Shown here piece by piece: positions 52,866-61,000 of a stretch of DNA of 64,000 bases (its first letter is position 1; every line of letters starts with the position of its first letter). The position numbers and the translations under genes are program-made. The stretch lies in the NCBI GenBank assembly GCA_043783625.1, contig JAYVZE010000027.1:1-64000 (forward strand), in the 5' to 3' direction. The notes under the pieces are model-generated. The model was not told the origin of the DNA. It saw only the letters and a list, made by a program, of their open reading frames with translations, and made no database searches. This DNA is from JAFDVL01 sp043783625 (GTDB lineage: Bacteria; Acidobacteriota; Blastocatellia; RBC074).

Positions 52866-53018
52866 GGGAGCGCAAGCATCCTGCTTGCACCGCGAGCGCG
52901 TAAAACGCCGCTCGCGTGACGTGGCAAGAAGTAAATGTATTCGACAACTAATTTCCTGCGCCAAGTTCGTTTGCTTCGCTGCGCTGGCAAACGGGGCAAG
53001 CAGGATGCTTGCGCTCCC
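52866..53018. repeat. 153-bp palindromic element
   Basis: The perfect 23-bp arms at 52866-52888 and 52996-53018 (core GAGCGCAAGCATCCTGCTTG) enclose about 107 bases that include a GAGCGGCG-type inner dyad. It sits 7 bases after the CDF stop and 19 bases before the next start. Confidence 0.8.
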
Positions 53019-53037
53019 GGTGTTCACACGAAAAATT

Positions 53038-54261
53038 ATGACCTATCAATTCACTAAAATCCGCCAACAATTCGCCCGTGAATCTATCGCCGATATTGAA
53101 CAAACCGTTCATCAACAGGTCACTTCAAAACTCAAAATAAAGTCCGGTGCAAGCATCGCCATTACCGTTGGCAGTCGTGGCATCAACAACATCGCCCGCA
53201 TCGCCAAAGCTACCGTTGAAGCCGTCAGAGCTGGCGGCGGCAATCCGTTCATCATTCCCGCGATGGGCAGTCATGGTGGAGCTACGGCGGAAGGTCAGCT
53301 TGAAATTTTGGCATCATACGACGTGACTGAAGCCGCGATGGGATGCGAAATTCGGTCTTCGATGGAAGTCGTCAAACTCGACAGTGATTTAGAAATGTCC
53401 GTCTTTATGGACAAGCATGCTTACGAATCTGATGGTGTAATTTTGCTTAATCGCATTAAGCCACACACCGCTTTTCACGGCGAATTTGAAAGCGGGTTAG
53501 TCAAAATGAGTGTCATCGGTCTTGGCAAAGAACGGCTCGCTTCGGAAATTCATACCTATGGAATTTATGGGTTGAAAACTTTATTACCGCAAGCCGGAAG
53601 ACTGGTCATTGGGAGTAGAAAAATTATTCTCGGTGTTGGAATTGTCGAAAATGCCTACGATGAAACTGCCATCATTGAAGCACTCTTGCCGCAGGAAATC
53701 CTGACGCGAGAACCGGAATTATTAGCGATGGCAAAGAATTTAATGCCGAGTTTTCCGCTCAATGAAATTGATGTTTTGATAATTGACCAGATCGGTAAAA
53801 ATATCAGTGGTTCAGGAATGGATCCAAATGTCGTCGGCAGAATGCGCATCAATGGAGAGCCGGAACCTGATTTTCCAAAAGTCAAAGTCATCGTCATTAC
53901 CGACCTTACCGAACCTTCGCATGGCAACGCCTGCGGTATCGGATTGGCGGACGTTACGACGCGCCGCTTACTGAATAAAGTGGATTGGGATGCGACCTAC
54001 ATGAACGCCGTCACCAGCGGATTTTATGAACATTCAATGCTACCCGTCGTCGCTGAAACGGATCGTCAGGCCTTTGAATGGGGCATCCGCGCCAGCCACG
54101 ATCCACACAAGGCTAAGAGAATTGTCCGTATCAAAGACACCCTGCATGTCAGTGAAATGTATGTCTCCGAAGCAGCACTGGAAGAAGTGAAAGACCGCGT
54201 AGAAATTATTCGTGAGGCCGGGGATTTATTTGATGAACTGGGTTCGCTGATTGAATTCTAA
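53038..54261 (+). CDS. LarA-like DUF2088 (lactate racemase N-terminal domain) protein
   Basis: This 407-residue protein has the DUF2088/LarA-N features IAITVGSRGINN, NPFIIPAMGSHGGATAEGQ and GVILLNRIKPHTAFHGEFESG. It continues with VDVLIIDQIGKNISGSG-like (EIDVLIIDQIGKNIS) and DLTEPSHGNACGIGLADV. LarA is a nickel-pincer racemase; this protein lacks clear LarA catalytic histidines in the C-terminal half, so another sugar-acid or hydroxy-acid reaction is possible. ATG 53038 starts MTYQFTKIRQQF. The frame is open further upstream to 52885, but that part is only the palindromic element. The element at 54264 follows directly. Confidence 0.8.
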   Translation: MTYQFTKIRQQFARESIADIEQTVHQQVTSKLKIKSGASIAITVGSRGINNIARIAKATVEAVRAGGGNPFIIPAMGSHGGATAEGQLEILASYDVTEAAMGCEIRSSMEVVKLDSDLEMSVFMDKHAYESDGVILLNRIKPHTAFHGEFESGLVKMSVIGLGKERLASEIHTYGIYGLKTLLPQAGRLVIGSRKIILGVGIVENAYDETAIIEALLPQEILTREPELLAMAKNLMPSFPLNEIDVLIIDQIGKNISGSGMDPNVVGRMRINGEPEPDFPKVKVIVITDLTEPSHGNACGIGLADVTTRRLLNKVDWDATYMNAVTSGFYEHSMLPVVAETDRQAFEWGIRASHDPHKAKRIVRIKDTLHVSEMYVSEAALEEVKDRVEIIREAGDLFDELGSLIEF

Positions 54262-54263
54262 TT

Positions 54264-54390
54264 GTGGCGTAAACTTTTAGTTTGCGCTCCTTGCATCGCT
54301 GAATACTCAAAAAGGAAACAGATCGCTGTACCGCCTGTTTTTTCGCAAAATATCTCTTGTCAGTCGGCACAAACTAAAAGTTTATGCCAC
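54264..54390. repeat. 127-bp palindromic element
   Basis: The arms at 54264-54284 and 54370-54390 (core GGCGTAAACTTTTAGTTTG) pair with one mismatch. The right arm contains the last codons of the convergent MaoC-like gene, so the element extends into coding sequence. The core matches elements at 38403 and 57097. Confidence 0.8.
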
Positions 54391-55221
54391 GGCTGGGGTT
54401 GCCAGCTTCACAATCGCTGAATGCCTGATCTGCGCAATTGGTCTTCCCTCTTCCCCGAAAATCCCCAAATCCAAAACGACAATTTCATGTCCGCGCCGCT
54501 CGTACGATTCAATGACCTTGCCACGCATTGAAAGCCTCTCACTATTTTGTGGAATTGAGTAATGCTGAACGCTACTCGCCGTATGAATCCACGGGCCGAG
54601 CTTCACATTTGCCATCACAATTTCGTTCGCCTGCGCGAGATAAAAAGCCGGATGACAAACGGCTTGCGTTCCAAAAAATAAAGGTAAGGTAGTACAAATA
54701 TCCGTCAGAAATTTCGTTTCAATTTCTGCCAGATTTAATTCCCAATCCAGCGATCCAAGAATTTTCCCGTCCGGCAAATTTGCCATACTGGCGGCTGGGC
54801 GTTTGTCTGGCAAAGGCAAAACTTGATGCGGATAATTTTCAGGATTTAGTTCTGGCAGGCTGGACGGCAAAGACGCTTCGCCCACCGCGCATAAGGTTCC
54901 AGCAGCATCGAACAATTCCAACCCGATGCACAGTGGCGCAACGCACGTCACCTTCCCTTGCACCGTCGCTTCTTCACCGTGATAAATCGGCTTCAAAAAC
55001 TTCGCAGTCATCGCGCCTTGCCGCAACCATTCAATCCCCAGTGTCGCAACGACAGAATGCGTCAGGTAAGCATAAATGCCAACGCCAGGAACCAGACCGC
55101 CTCTGAATCCAAATTGCGCTGCGACTTCATCGCTATGAATTTTATTGTCGTGATCTTCGGCGTAATTATTGCCAATAACTTTATAAGAAGGGAGTTCCTG
55201 GTCAGGTAAGAATTTATTCAT
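54382..55221 (-). CDS. MaoC-like hotdog-fold dehydratase
   Basis: This 279-residue protein appears to hold two hotdog folds. The first has the hydratase-like motif NYAEDHDNKIHSDEVAAQFG, then FRGGLVPGVGIYAYLTH and KFLKPIYHGEEATVQGKVT, as in MaoC/R-hydratase proteins (Asp/His pair). The second (about 150-279, CHPAFYLAQANEIV to VLDLGIFGEEGRPIAQIRH) is more degenerate. It probably hydrates or binds an enoyl-type thioester in the cytoplasm. The C-terminal residues ATPAVA are encoded by the repeat arm, suggesting the element was inserted at the gene end and replaced the stop. Confidence 0.75.
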   Translation of the reverse strand: MNKFLPDQELPSYKVIGNNYAEDHDNKIHSDEVAAQFGFRGGLVPGVGIYAYLTHSVVATLGIEWLRQGAMTAKFLKPIYHGEEATVQGKVTCVAPLCIGLELFDAAGTLCAVGEASLPSSLPELNPENYPHQVLPLPDKRPAASMANLPDGKILGSLDWELNLAEIETKFLTDICTTLPLFFGTQAVCHPAFYLAQANEIVMANVKLGPWIHTASSVQHYSIPQNSERLSMRGKVIESYERRGHEIVVLDLGIFGEEGRPIAQIRHSAIVKLATPAVA

Positions 55222-55316
55222 GTCGAGCCTTGATTGGTGCGGATGTTTTTGTGTAGTAAACTGCGCAACGAAGTATTTCCACCTAAAATTTTACCATCAC
55301 TTTCTAAGGAGAAAAA

Positions 55317-55805
55317 ATGCCTTCAATGCACCTGTCAACGATCCTGATTTTTATGTTTGTCGTCCTCTTCAGCACTACGATTGCACAAGATGCGCCGCCT
55401 TCCTACGGCCCGGCAATTACGCTTGAACAGGCGAAAAAAGTAGCTGAAGCCGCTGAAGCCGAAGCCCGCAAAAATAAATGGAATGTCTACATCGTCGTGG
55501 TAGATTCCAGCACCAATCTGGTATTGATGCAACGCATGGACGATGCCCAGCTCGGCAGCCTGAATGTCGCGCAGAAAAAAGCGTTCACTGCCGCCGCTTT
55601 TAAGCGTTCGACAAAAGTTTTTGAAGACGGAATCATTAAAGGTGGCATCGGAATGCGCATCCTCGGCAACGATCAGGCAATGCCTATTGAAGGCGGTCTG
55701 CCTATTTTCGTCAACGGAAAAATCGTCGGCGCCATCGGCGTTTCCGGCGTCACCAGCGAACAGGACGGCATTGTCGCCAAAGCCGGAGCTGAGGCACTGA
55801 AATAA
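55317..55805 (+). CDS. GlcG/HbpS-like heme-binding family protein, exported
   Basis: This 162-residue protein has a signal peptide (about 1-24, ILIFMFVVLFSTTIA/Q). The mature part matches GlcG/HbpS (DUF336): ITLEQAKKVAEAAEAEARKN, WNVYIVVVDSSTNLVLMQRM, QKKAFTAAAFKRSTKVF, LPIFVNGKIVGAIGVSG and SEQDGIVAKAGAEAL. Members bind heme, cobalamin or redox-sense, or accompany diol and glycolate metabolism. The next gene starts 15 bases on, so they form an operon. A ribosome site AAGGAG precedes the ATG. Confidence 0.85.
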   Translation: MPSMHLSTILIFMFVVLFSTTIAQDAPPSYGPAITLEQAKKVAEAAEAEARKNKWNVYIVVVDSSTNLVLMQRMDDAQLGSLNVAQKKAFTAAAFKRSTKVFEDGIIKGGIGMRILGNDQAMPIEGGLPIFVNGKIVGAIGVSGVTSEQDGIVAKAGAEALK

Positions 55806-55820
55806 TTAGGACGAAAAATC

Positions 55821-57059
55821 ATGCCTATCAAACGACGCGAATTCCTCAAAACAAGCGCGGTAGCGGTTGCGTTAACAACAAGCGCAGTCGCCACCGCTAA
55901 CGACCTCGGCGCAAAACTGGCACAAGCCATGAACGCACCTGTATTGAAAACAGAACTCTTCAAATCACCGATCAAAATTGCTTCGATAGATTTGCTGAAA
56001 AATGGCAAAAATTTCATCGTTCGCGTCCGCTCGACCGATGGCGCAGAAGGCATCGGCAGCGCACAGGATTCTGTCATGGCGACGACCTATCCGATTTTTC
56101 TCAAGCGCGTCGCTCCGTTTTTTATCGGCAAAGATGCACGCGAATTAGAATCGTTAATTCACGAAGTTTACCTGCGCGATTCAAATTATAAATGGCAGGG
56201 CTTAGCGTTTTGGGTGTGTGTTTCCAGCCTCGAAGTTGCCATCCTTGACCTGCTCGGCAAAGTCGCCAACAAACCGCTCGGTGAATTATTCGGCAATCTT
56301 ATTCGACACGAAATTCCTGTCTATCGCGCCAGCGGCAATCGCGGCAATACGCCCGAACAAGAGATTGCCTTCCTGCAAAAAATCGTCGGAGAAACCGGAG
56401 CCAAAGCCATCAAATTTCGGCTCGGCGCACGAATGAATTTTAACGCTGCCTCAACGAAACGCGACCACGCGATGATTCCGCTGACCCGCAAAACTTTCGG
56501 TGATAAGATGGCGATTTATGCGGATGGCAACGGTTCGTATGATGTGCCGATGGCGATTAAAATTGGGCGGATGATGGAAGAATACAAGCTCGTATTTTTT
56601 GAAGAACCAGTGCCGTTTGATTATTACGACGAAACGAAACAGATTGCCGATACACTGAAAATCCCGATTGCGCTGGGCGAACAGGAAAGCAGCCTGCGCA
56701 GCTTTCGCCGCATCATCGAACACGACGTCGCCCAGGTGATCCAGCCTGATTTGCTTTATTTCGGTGGCTTGACACGTTCTATCAAAGTAGCGCGGATGGC
56801 GGCGCTTGCCGGCAAAGATTGCACACCGCACATGTCCGGCGGCGGATTAGGGTACTTGTACATCGCACATTTCGCTTCGTGCGTCCCGAATTGCGGAGCG
56901 CATCAGGAATACAAAGGCGAAGAAGATACATTGCCCGTGAGTTCAGAAACCTCGTCGCTCAAGAGCCAAAACGGATTACTAAAAGTGCCAACCGGGCCGG
57001 GACTCGGAGTGACGATTGATCCTGAATTTATCAAGAAAGCCCAAGTCGTGACTGCATAA
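55821..57059 (+). CDS. mandelate racemase/muconate lactonizing (enolase superfamily) enzyme, Tat-exported
   Basis: This 412-residue protein has a Tat signal (KRREFLKTSAVAVALTTSA). The enolase-superfamily barrel includes AIKFRLGAR (Lys-x-Arg, about 195-203), YADGNGSYDV (metal Asp), FFEEPVPFD (metal Glu), ALGEQES (metal Glu) and a C-terminal HMSGGGLG (His). The set is that of sugar-acid dehydratases or racemases of the MR/MLE type. It is co-transcribed with the GlcG-like gene 15 bases upstream. The Tat signal on this family is common in Acidobacteria and Planctomycetes. Confidence 0.88.
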   Translation: MPIKRREFLKTSAVAVALTTSAVATANDLGAKLAQAMNAPVLKTELFKSPIKIASIDLLKNGKNFIVRVRSTDGAEGIGSAQDSVMATTYPIFLKRVAPFFIGKDARELESLIHEVYLRDSNYKWQGLAFWVCVSSLEVAILDLLGKVANKPLGELFGNLIRHEIPVYRASGNRGNTPEQEIAFLQKIVGETGAKAIKFRLGARMNFNAASTKRDHAMIPLTRKTFGDKMAIYADGNGSYDVPMAIKIGRMMEEYKLVFFEEPVPFDYYDETKQIADTLKIPIALGEQESSLRSFRRIIEHDVAQVIQPDLLYFGGLTRSIKVARMAALAGKDCTPHMSGGGLGYLYIAHFASCVPNCGAHQEYKGEEDTLPVSSETSSLKSQNGLLKVPTGPGLGVTIDPEFIKKAQVVTA

Positions 57060-57060
57060 C

Positions 57061-57091
57061 AGATAGCGCGAACTGTTAGTTCGCGCTATCT
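57061..57091. terminator. hairpin after MR/MLE gene
   Basis: AGATAGCGCGAAC (57061-57073) pairs perfectly with GTTCGCGCTATCT (57079-57091) around TGTTA. It lies directly after the stop codon and resembles the palindromic family core (GCGCGAACTGTTAGTTCGCG). It is a likely 3' end structure. Confidence 0.65.
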
Positions 57092-57096
57092 CTGAA

Positions 57097-57223
57097 GTAA
57101 CGTAAACTGTTAGTTTGCGTCGCGTCGTGAACAACTTAATGTGCTAAAACCAAATCGCGTTATTCGCAAGTTTCCAACAAATTACTCGCTGTAAAAAAAC
57201 GCAAACTGGAAAGTTTGCGCTAC
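57097..57223. repeat. 127-bp palindromic element
   Basis: The left arm at 57097-57120 (core ACGTAAACTGTTAGTTTGCG) and right arm at 57200-57223 pair imperfectly. Bases 57201-57223 are identical to 38509-38531. The right end overlaps the last codons of the PEP-CTERM gene (57220). Confidence 0.8.
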
Positions 57224-57816
57224 AACAGACGATTCCGTCGGCGTCTGGCTCTCGCCGCGAGTCCTGCCAAGCCCGTTCCCAATAACAACATCGTCGCAGG
57301 TTCTGGGACAGGTGAGGTTAAGCCCGCCGCTGTGATGCTAAACGTGTCATTCGAGGTATACGCACCCGTCACAACACTGACCTTCGTAACATCCGTACCC
57401 GTTCCCGTAGCTCCCGCAAAAATTCCCGTCCCACCTGTGATGAGGTAGCTGATGCTCGCGGACGCATTGCCCTGCGCATCCGGCGGAGTAAACACATTCG
57501 TCAGCGTCCCGAAAAATTTATCGCCATTGGTCAGCGTAAACGTAAACGTTCCCGTCCCCGGAAATGTACCATTCGGATTCGGCTTGGTTGGATCAGCATT
57601 ACCAATCCCAAGAAAGCTGAAGCTACCGAAAATACTTGTACCTGTGCCAGTTGACTTGAAGGCAATAGTCGGCGGCGGGACAGACGCGTCAGGCAGCGAC
57701 AAACCGGTGTGGATCACGCTGAAGGTGATCGAATCTGCTCTGGTTGTCGTAACTGCTCCAACTATCAGCAGCAGGGCAATGGTTGTTGTAAATACGAATT
57801 TGTGTAGTGTGGTCAT
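57220..57816 (-). CDS. PEP-CTERM sorting domain protein
   Basis: This 198-residue secreted protein has a signal peptide (about 1-27, VFTTTIALLLIVGAVTTTRA) and a Gly/Thr/Ser/Asn-rich mature part (PNGTFPGTGTFTFTLTNGD, GGTGIFAGATGTGT). The C-terminal sorting signal is PVPEPATMLLLGTGLAGLAA followed by RARRRR. The signal is recognised by exosortase A (EpsH), which processes proteins linked to exopolysaccharide. No exosortase gene is in this window. The final codons lie in the repeat arm at 57200-57223. Its function is unknown; many such proteins are matrix components. Confidence 0.88.
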   Translation of the reverse strand: MTTLHKFVFTTTIALLLIVGAVTTTRADSITFSVIHTGLSLPDASVPPPTIAFKSTGTGTSIFGSFSFLGIGNADPTKPNPNGTFPGTGTFTFTLTNGDKFFGTLTNVFTPPDAQGNASASISYLITGGTGIFAGATGTGTDVTKVSVVTGAYTSNDTFSITAAGLTSPVPEPATMLLLGTGLAGLAARARRRRNRLL

Positions 57817-57893
57817 TGAGTTATTCCTCTCTTGTGAAGGTAAGCTGAGAGCCTACAGGTTAGCTGAAAACGGGGCTAAAGTCAGTGATAGTC

Positions 57894-58499
57894 CTACTTG
57901 CCCGGCGGTCGCCACATCATCCAGAGATGGACACCGATGACATCTATCTCTTTAGTGATCTGAAATCCGTGGCGTTGATAAAACGGGACATTGCGCGGCT
58001 TAGTGGTTTCCAAATAACAGCCGACCCCATCGGCATCCGCCCAACTTGTAAGTTGCTGCATCAACCGTGAGCCGAATCCCAGTCCCTGCCACGGCGGATC
58101 AACGCCTAGAAACTCCAAATAATAATGTGGTGCTTTCGGATGATTCTTCTCCAGTACCGTGAGTATTTTGATCCAGCGCCACATCACGCCAAGCGACCAT
58201 ACCGCCGTGAAGCCAGTCCAAAACAGACTGAGTTGCGTCAACACAGGCGGCGGATACATTCCGGGACGATGAATCACCGCTGCACCTGCCATTTCCTCTT
58301 CGTTGTTTACGCCAAGTGGCGCACCCGATGGCATGCACTTTTGAAGATTCGCCCCAAAGGAGACGGTTAAGGCTTTCATCCGCTCTTCCTCCGAAAAGCC
58401 CTTCAGCACCGCAATCATTCCAGGATCATCCTGAAGCGCACGCGCCAGCACTGCGCCTGCGGTTTGATAGTTTTCAGGTTGGAGCGATATATTTGACAT
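57894..58499 (-). CDS. GNAT family N-acetyltransferase
   Basis: This 201-residue protein has a GNAT acetyl-CoA-binding core: HYYLEFLGVDPPWQGLGFGS (Q-x-x-G-x-G motif), LMQQLTSWADADGVGCYLET and PFYQRHGFQITKEI. The N-terminal half (VLARALQDDPGMIAVLKGFS) is helical, as in small-molecule GNATs. The acceptor is unknown. It is a single gene; a small element-like gap separates it from the PEP-CTERM gene. Confidence 0.88.
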   Translation of the reverse strand: MSNISLQPENYQTAGAVLARALQDDPGMIAVLKGFSEEERMKALTVSFGANLQKCMPSGAPLGVNNEEEMAGAAVIHRPGMYPPPVLTQLSLFWTGFTAVWSLGVMWRWIKILTVLEKNHPKAPHYYLEFLGVDPPWQGLGFGSRLMQQLTSWADADGVGCYLETTKPRNVPFYQRHGFQITKEIDVIGVHLWMMWRPPGK

Positions 58500-58600
58500 A
58501 ACAACATGCTAGGCAGGCAATAAAAAACCGAATACCTCAGCAACTTGCTCTATTGATAGGCTTTACTCTTCGTTTTCCCTTATGCGCATATGTCTCTTTT

Positions 58601-59296
58601 TTAGTTATTTGATTTTTCCAATTGAAAAGCCTGCTCAAGAAATATAGTTGAAACCTTGTCTACGAATGAGTCCGATTGAAAATCCAGATCACGTAATCTT
58701 TCGTTCGTCTCACTAAGCATTTCCGCAGCAGAAAAACAAGTTGTTTTTCTCCCACACCTAAGCAGGGAAAGCACTTTATTATGAGCCATAAAAAATTTGC
58801 CATGTATGCTTTTTGGTTCGATTAGGTTAGTACGATCCGTTTCGAAATTATTGAATTCGCCTGCAATCGCTGGACCTACTAACCTGGAAAGCCTGTACTG
58901 ATATGTTATCAATTTATGGTTCCACGTCTCGACAGTCTCATAATATTTTTTCCAATTTTTCTCTGCGCTCGCAAAATCTTTCAACTTGATATTGTCAAAC
59001 ACTTGGTTAAGCCGGAAAGAGCGAAGATTTATTAAATCTGAAATCTCATCAAGAGTTTTTTCTCCATCATCAAGTTTTCGCCTTAGTGTTTCAAAACGGC
59101 GACTTCGCTCCCATTCATAATTGTTTCGCTGTGTTTCAAATGTTATTTGCCGTTCCCAAGCTTTTATATTAAACCAATACGAAATGATTCCACCAGCCAG
59201 TGTTGTCAGAAGAAAACCAAGCAGGAGTAACCCTAGATGTGAATTGAGAAATATCCAAATTGCATTTTGTTTTTCGTTAGTAGGCACTTTCCCCAT
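58601..59296 (-). CDS. membrane protein with coiled-coil cytosolic domain, unknown function
   Basis: This 231-residue protein has one transmembrane helix (about 15-40, HLGLLLLGFLLTTLAGGIIS), then a charged helical domain (ERQITFETQRNNYEWERSRR) with coiled-coil character and a soluble remainder. I do not recognise the family. The DNA here is more AT-rich than its neighbours and the genes at 58601 and 59500 are both small membrane proteins of unknown role, which may mark an inserted pair. The gap on either side is 100-200 bases with nothing clear in it. Confidence 0.6.
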   Translation of the reverse strand: MGKVPTNEKQNAIWIFLNSHLGLLLLGFLLTTLAGGIISYWFNIKAWERQITFETQRNNYEWERSRRFETLRRKLDDGEKTLDEISDLINLRSFRLNQVFDNIKLKDFASAEKNWKKYYETVETWNHKLITYQYRLSRLVGPAIAGEFNNFETDRTNLIEPKSIHGKFFMAHNKVLSLLRCGRKTTCFSAAEMLSETNERLRDLDFQSDSFVDKVSTIFLEQAFQLEKSNN

Positions 59297-59499
59297 AATT
59301 ACACATTTAGGAATACTAATACGCTTTTAACTTAGAAACTATGCAATAGTGTAGAAACACGCACGAAGTAGGTATACTATTTTGCCTTTATTTTGTGAGG
59401 GCTTCCGCATAATTCGAGACAAATTATAATGCACATTTTTTAAGTGAAAAGGGTATAAGCCATAAGTTAGGAACGCTTTAGTCATAATTATTCAGGCAA

Positions 59500-60099
59500 T
59501 TAGTTGTTAATCGGATCAAGCTGAAACGGTAAAGATTTATTTCCATCAGGGCTTGACCACGTTCCCTTTAATAAAATGACGTTGTCTGTCCGAGAAACAT
59601 TTTCCCAGTGGATTTGCCCGGTCACATTACGGTTTGAGTCATATTCCTCTAAAGTAGCTGAGCCGACGGCATCACCACTCCCTTCAATTTGCAAGGAACC
59701 ACTACGTCCAACGTAAGCATACTTTCCTGATATTCTCCCATTACTTTCATCGAAACTCATCAGGATTTTATTTGTGCCAATTCTACCTCGAATGCTTTTC
59801 CCTGATATTCCCGACGGTGCCACACTACTGGTTCCACCAACGAGGCTACTCTCCTGCCGCGAGGAGGAAAAATTAGAATTACGCTGGCTATCATATGCGG
59901 AATACATTCCAAGAGCGTGAATCACTACTCCGGCAATGATAAATAAAAAACCTATTGGGAGGGCAACGATCTTTTGCCCCCAGTGACTCTGCCCTTCGAC
60001 AATCGCCCCCCAAAGATTAATTTTGAAGATATTGGTTAAGAGCGCTGTTAGGATCAAAAGCCCCCCGATCACTACACATGCCCATTCGATGGTTTGCAT
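59500..60099 (-). CDS. membrane protein with C-terminal beta domain, unknown function
   Basis: This 199-residue protein has two hydrophobic helices (about 7-25, ACVVIGGLLILTALLTNIF, and 45-66, IVALPIGFLFIIAGVVIHAL). A Ser-rich linker (RNSNFSSSRQESSLVGGTSS) and a beta-rich domain follow (RGRIGTNKILMSFDE, SGKYAYVGRSGSLQIEGSG, GQIHWENVSRTDN). The beta part looks like a small binding domain of the kind seen in lipid or sugar-binding immunoglobulin-like modules. I do not recognise the family. The 100-base gap after it leads to the hydrolase gene. Confidence 0.6.
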   Translation of the reverse strand: MQTIEWACVVIGGLLILTALLTNIFKINLWGAIVEGQSHWGQKIVALPIGFLFIIAGVVIHALGMYSAYDSQRNSNFSSSRQESSLVGGTSSVAPSGISGKSIRGRIGTNKILMSFDESNGRISGKYAYVGRSGSLQIEGSGDAVGSATLEEYDSNRNVTGQIHWENVSRTDNVILLKGTWSSPDGNKSLPFQLDPINN

Positions 60100-60166
60100 A
60101 TTTTCTCCAGTTTAGTTAATTGACTTAATCTTTAATTCCTTCTGCATATCTGAAACATAAGTTTTC

Positions 60167-61000
60167 TTAGCCGATAAACTCCGCTACCAGCCGATTAAGC
60201 TTCTGCGGATTTTCCAGAAACAGGAAATGCTGCCCGCCTTCGTCTGCCTCAAAGATTTCCAGCCGTGCGTCGGGAATCTGGTTGGCAATCCACTCCATCG
60301 CGCGCCACGGCACGAGGCTGATGCGTCCGCCGATGACCAGCGTCGGAATGTTGATATGCGGAATGATGCTGCGCCAATCCTGATGGCAGTGGTTGTAGAG
60401 CAACGTGGCAGCGTGTTTAAGCGGGAGTTGCGCATTACAAGCGAGAATCCATTGCTTCAATTCGGCGGGACAGTCGGGTGTCAACATGCTGCTGACCAAA
60501 TTCACGCGAGCCGTTTCTCCGTCCAAGCTGGCGATGGCGTTGTAAAGTTCAGTGATGACTTCGGATGGAAGAACGCCCCCAGCGTTCGCCAATTCCTCCG
60601 GCGACCAGGCGGGATTGATGGCGATGAAGGCAGCTTCGTCCACCAAAACCAGCTTGGCGAGCCGCTCGGCACCAAACAATTCCCAATAAGCCCAGATGAT
60701 GGAACAGCCCATTGACCACCCCAGCAGCGTGACGTTTTCCAGCTTGAGTTCGGTCAGAAATTCATGCACGTCTTTCGCCAGCCGATGGATGCTGTAACCA
60801 TGCTCCGGCTTGTCAGAAGCACCATGTCCGCGCATATCCAGCGCGAGGCAACGATAGTTGGCGCTCAATCCCTCAATTTGCCACTTGTATTGCTCAGCCG
60901 TTTGCGACCAGCCGGGAATCATGACCAATGGTGCGCCGGAACCTGCTTCGAGATAGTTGAGATTGATCTGATCGCTGGTCAAAAATGATCTATTGTCCAT
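60167..61000 (-). CDS. alpha/beta hydrolase
   Basis: This 277-residue cytoplasmic enzyme has the alpha/beta hydrolase fold. PLVMIPGWSQTAEQYKW forms the oxyanion region, LALDMRGHGASDKPEHGYS follows, and the nucleophile elbow is LLGWSMGCSI with Ser. The C-terminal strand carries IPTLVIGGRISLVPWRAMEW and the His is in DEGGQHFLFLENP. The substrate is unknown; haloperoxidase-like and esterase-like members share these motifs. The ATG at 61000 overlaps the stop of the preceding monooxygenase-like gene by one base (TAATG), so both are translated together. Confidence 0.88.
   Translation of the reverse strand: MDNRSFLTSDQINLNYLEAGSGAPLVMIPGWSQTAEQYKWQIEGLSANYRCLALDMRGHGASDKPEHGYSIHRLAKDVHEFLTELKLENVTLLGWSMGCSIIWAYWELFGAERLAKLVLVDEAAFIAINPAWSPEELANAGGVLPSEVITELYNAIASLDGETARVNLVSSMLTPDCPAELKQWILACNAQLPLKHAATLLYNHCHQDWRSIIPHINIPTLVIGGRISLVPWRAMEWIANQIPDARLEIFEADEGGQHFLFLENPQKLNRLVAEFIG

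Noticed and set aside
52885..53037. N-terminal extension of the DUF2088 protein
   Set aside because: The extra 51 codons are encoded by the palindromic element and do not resemble the family; ATG 53038 fits.
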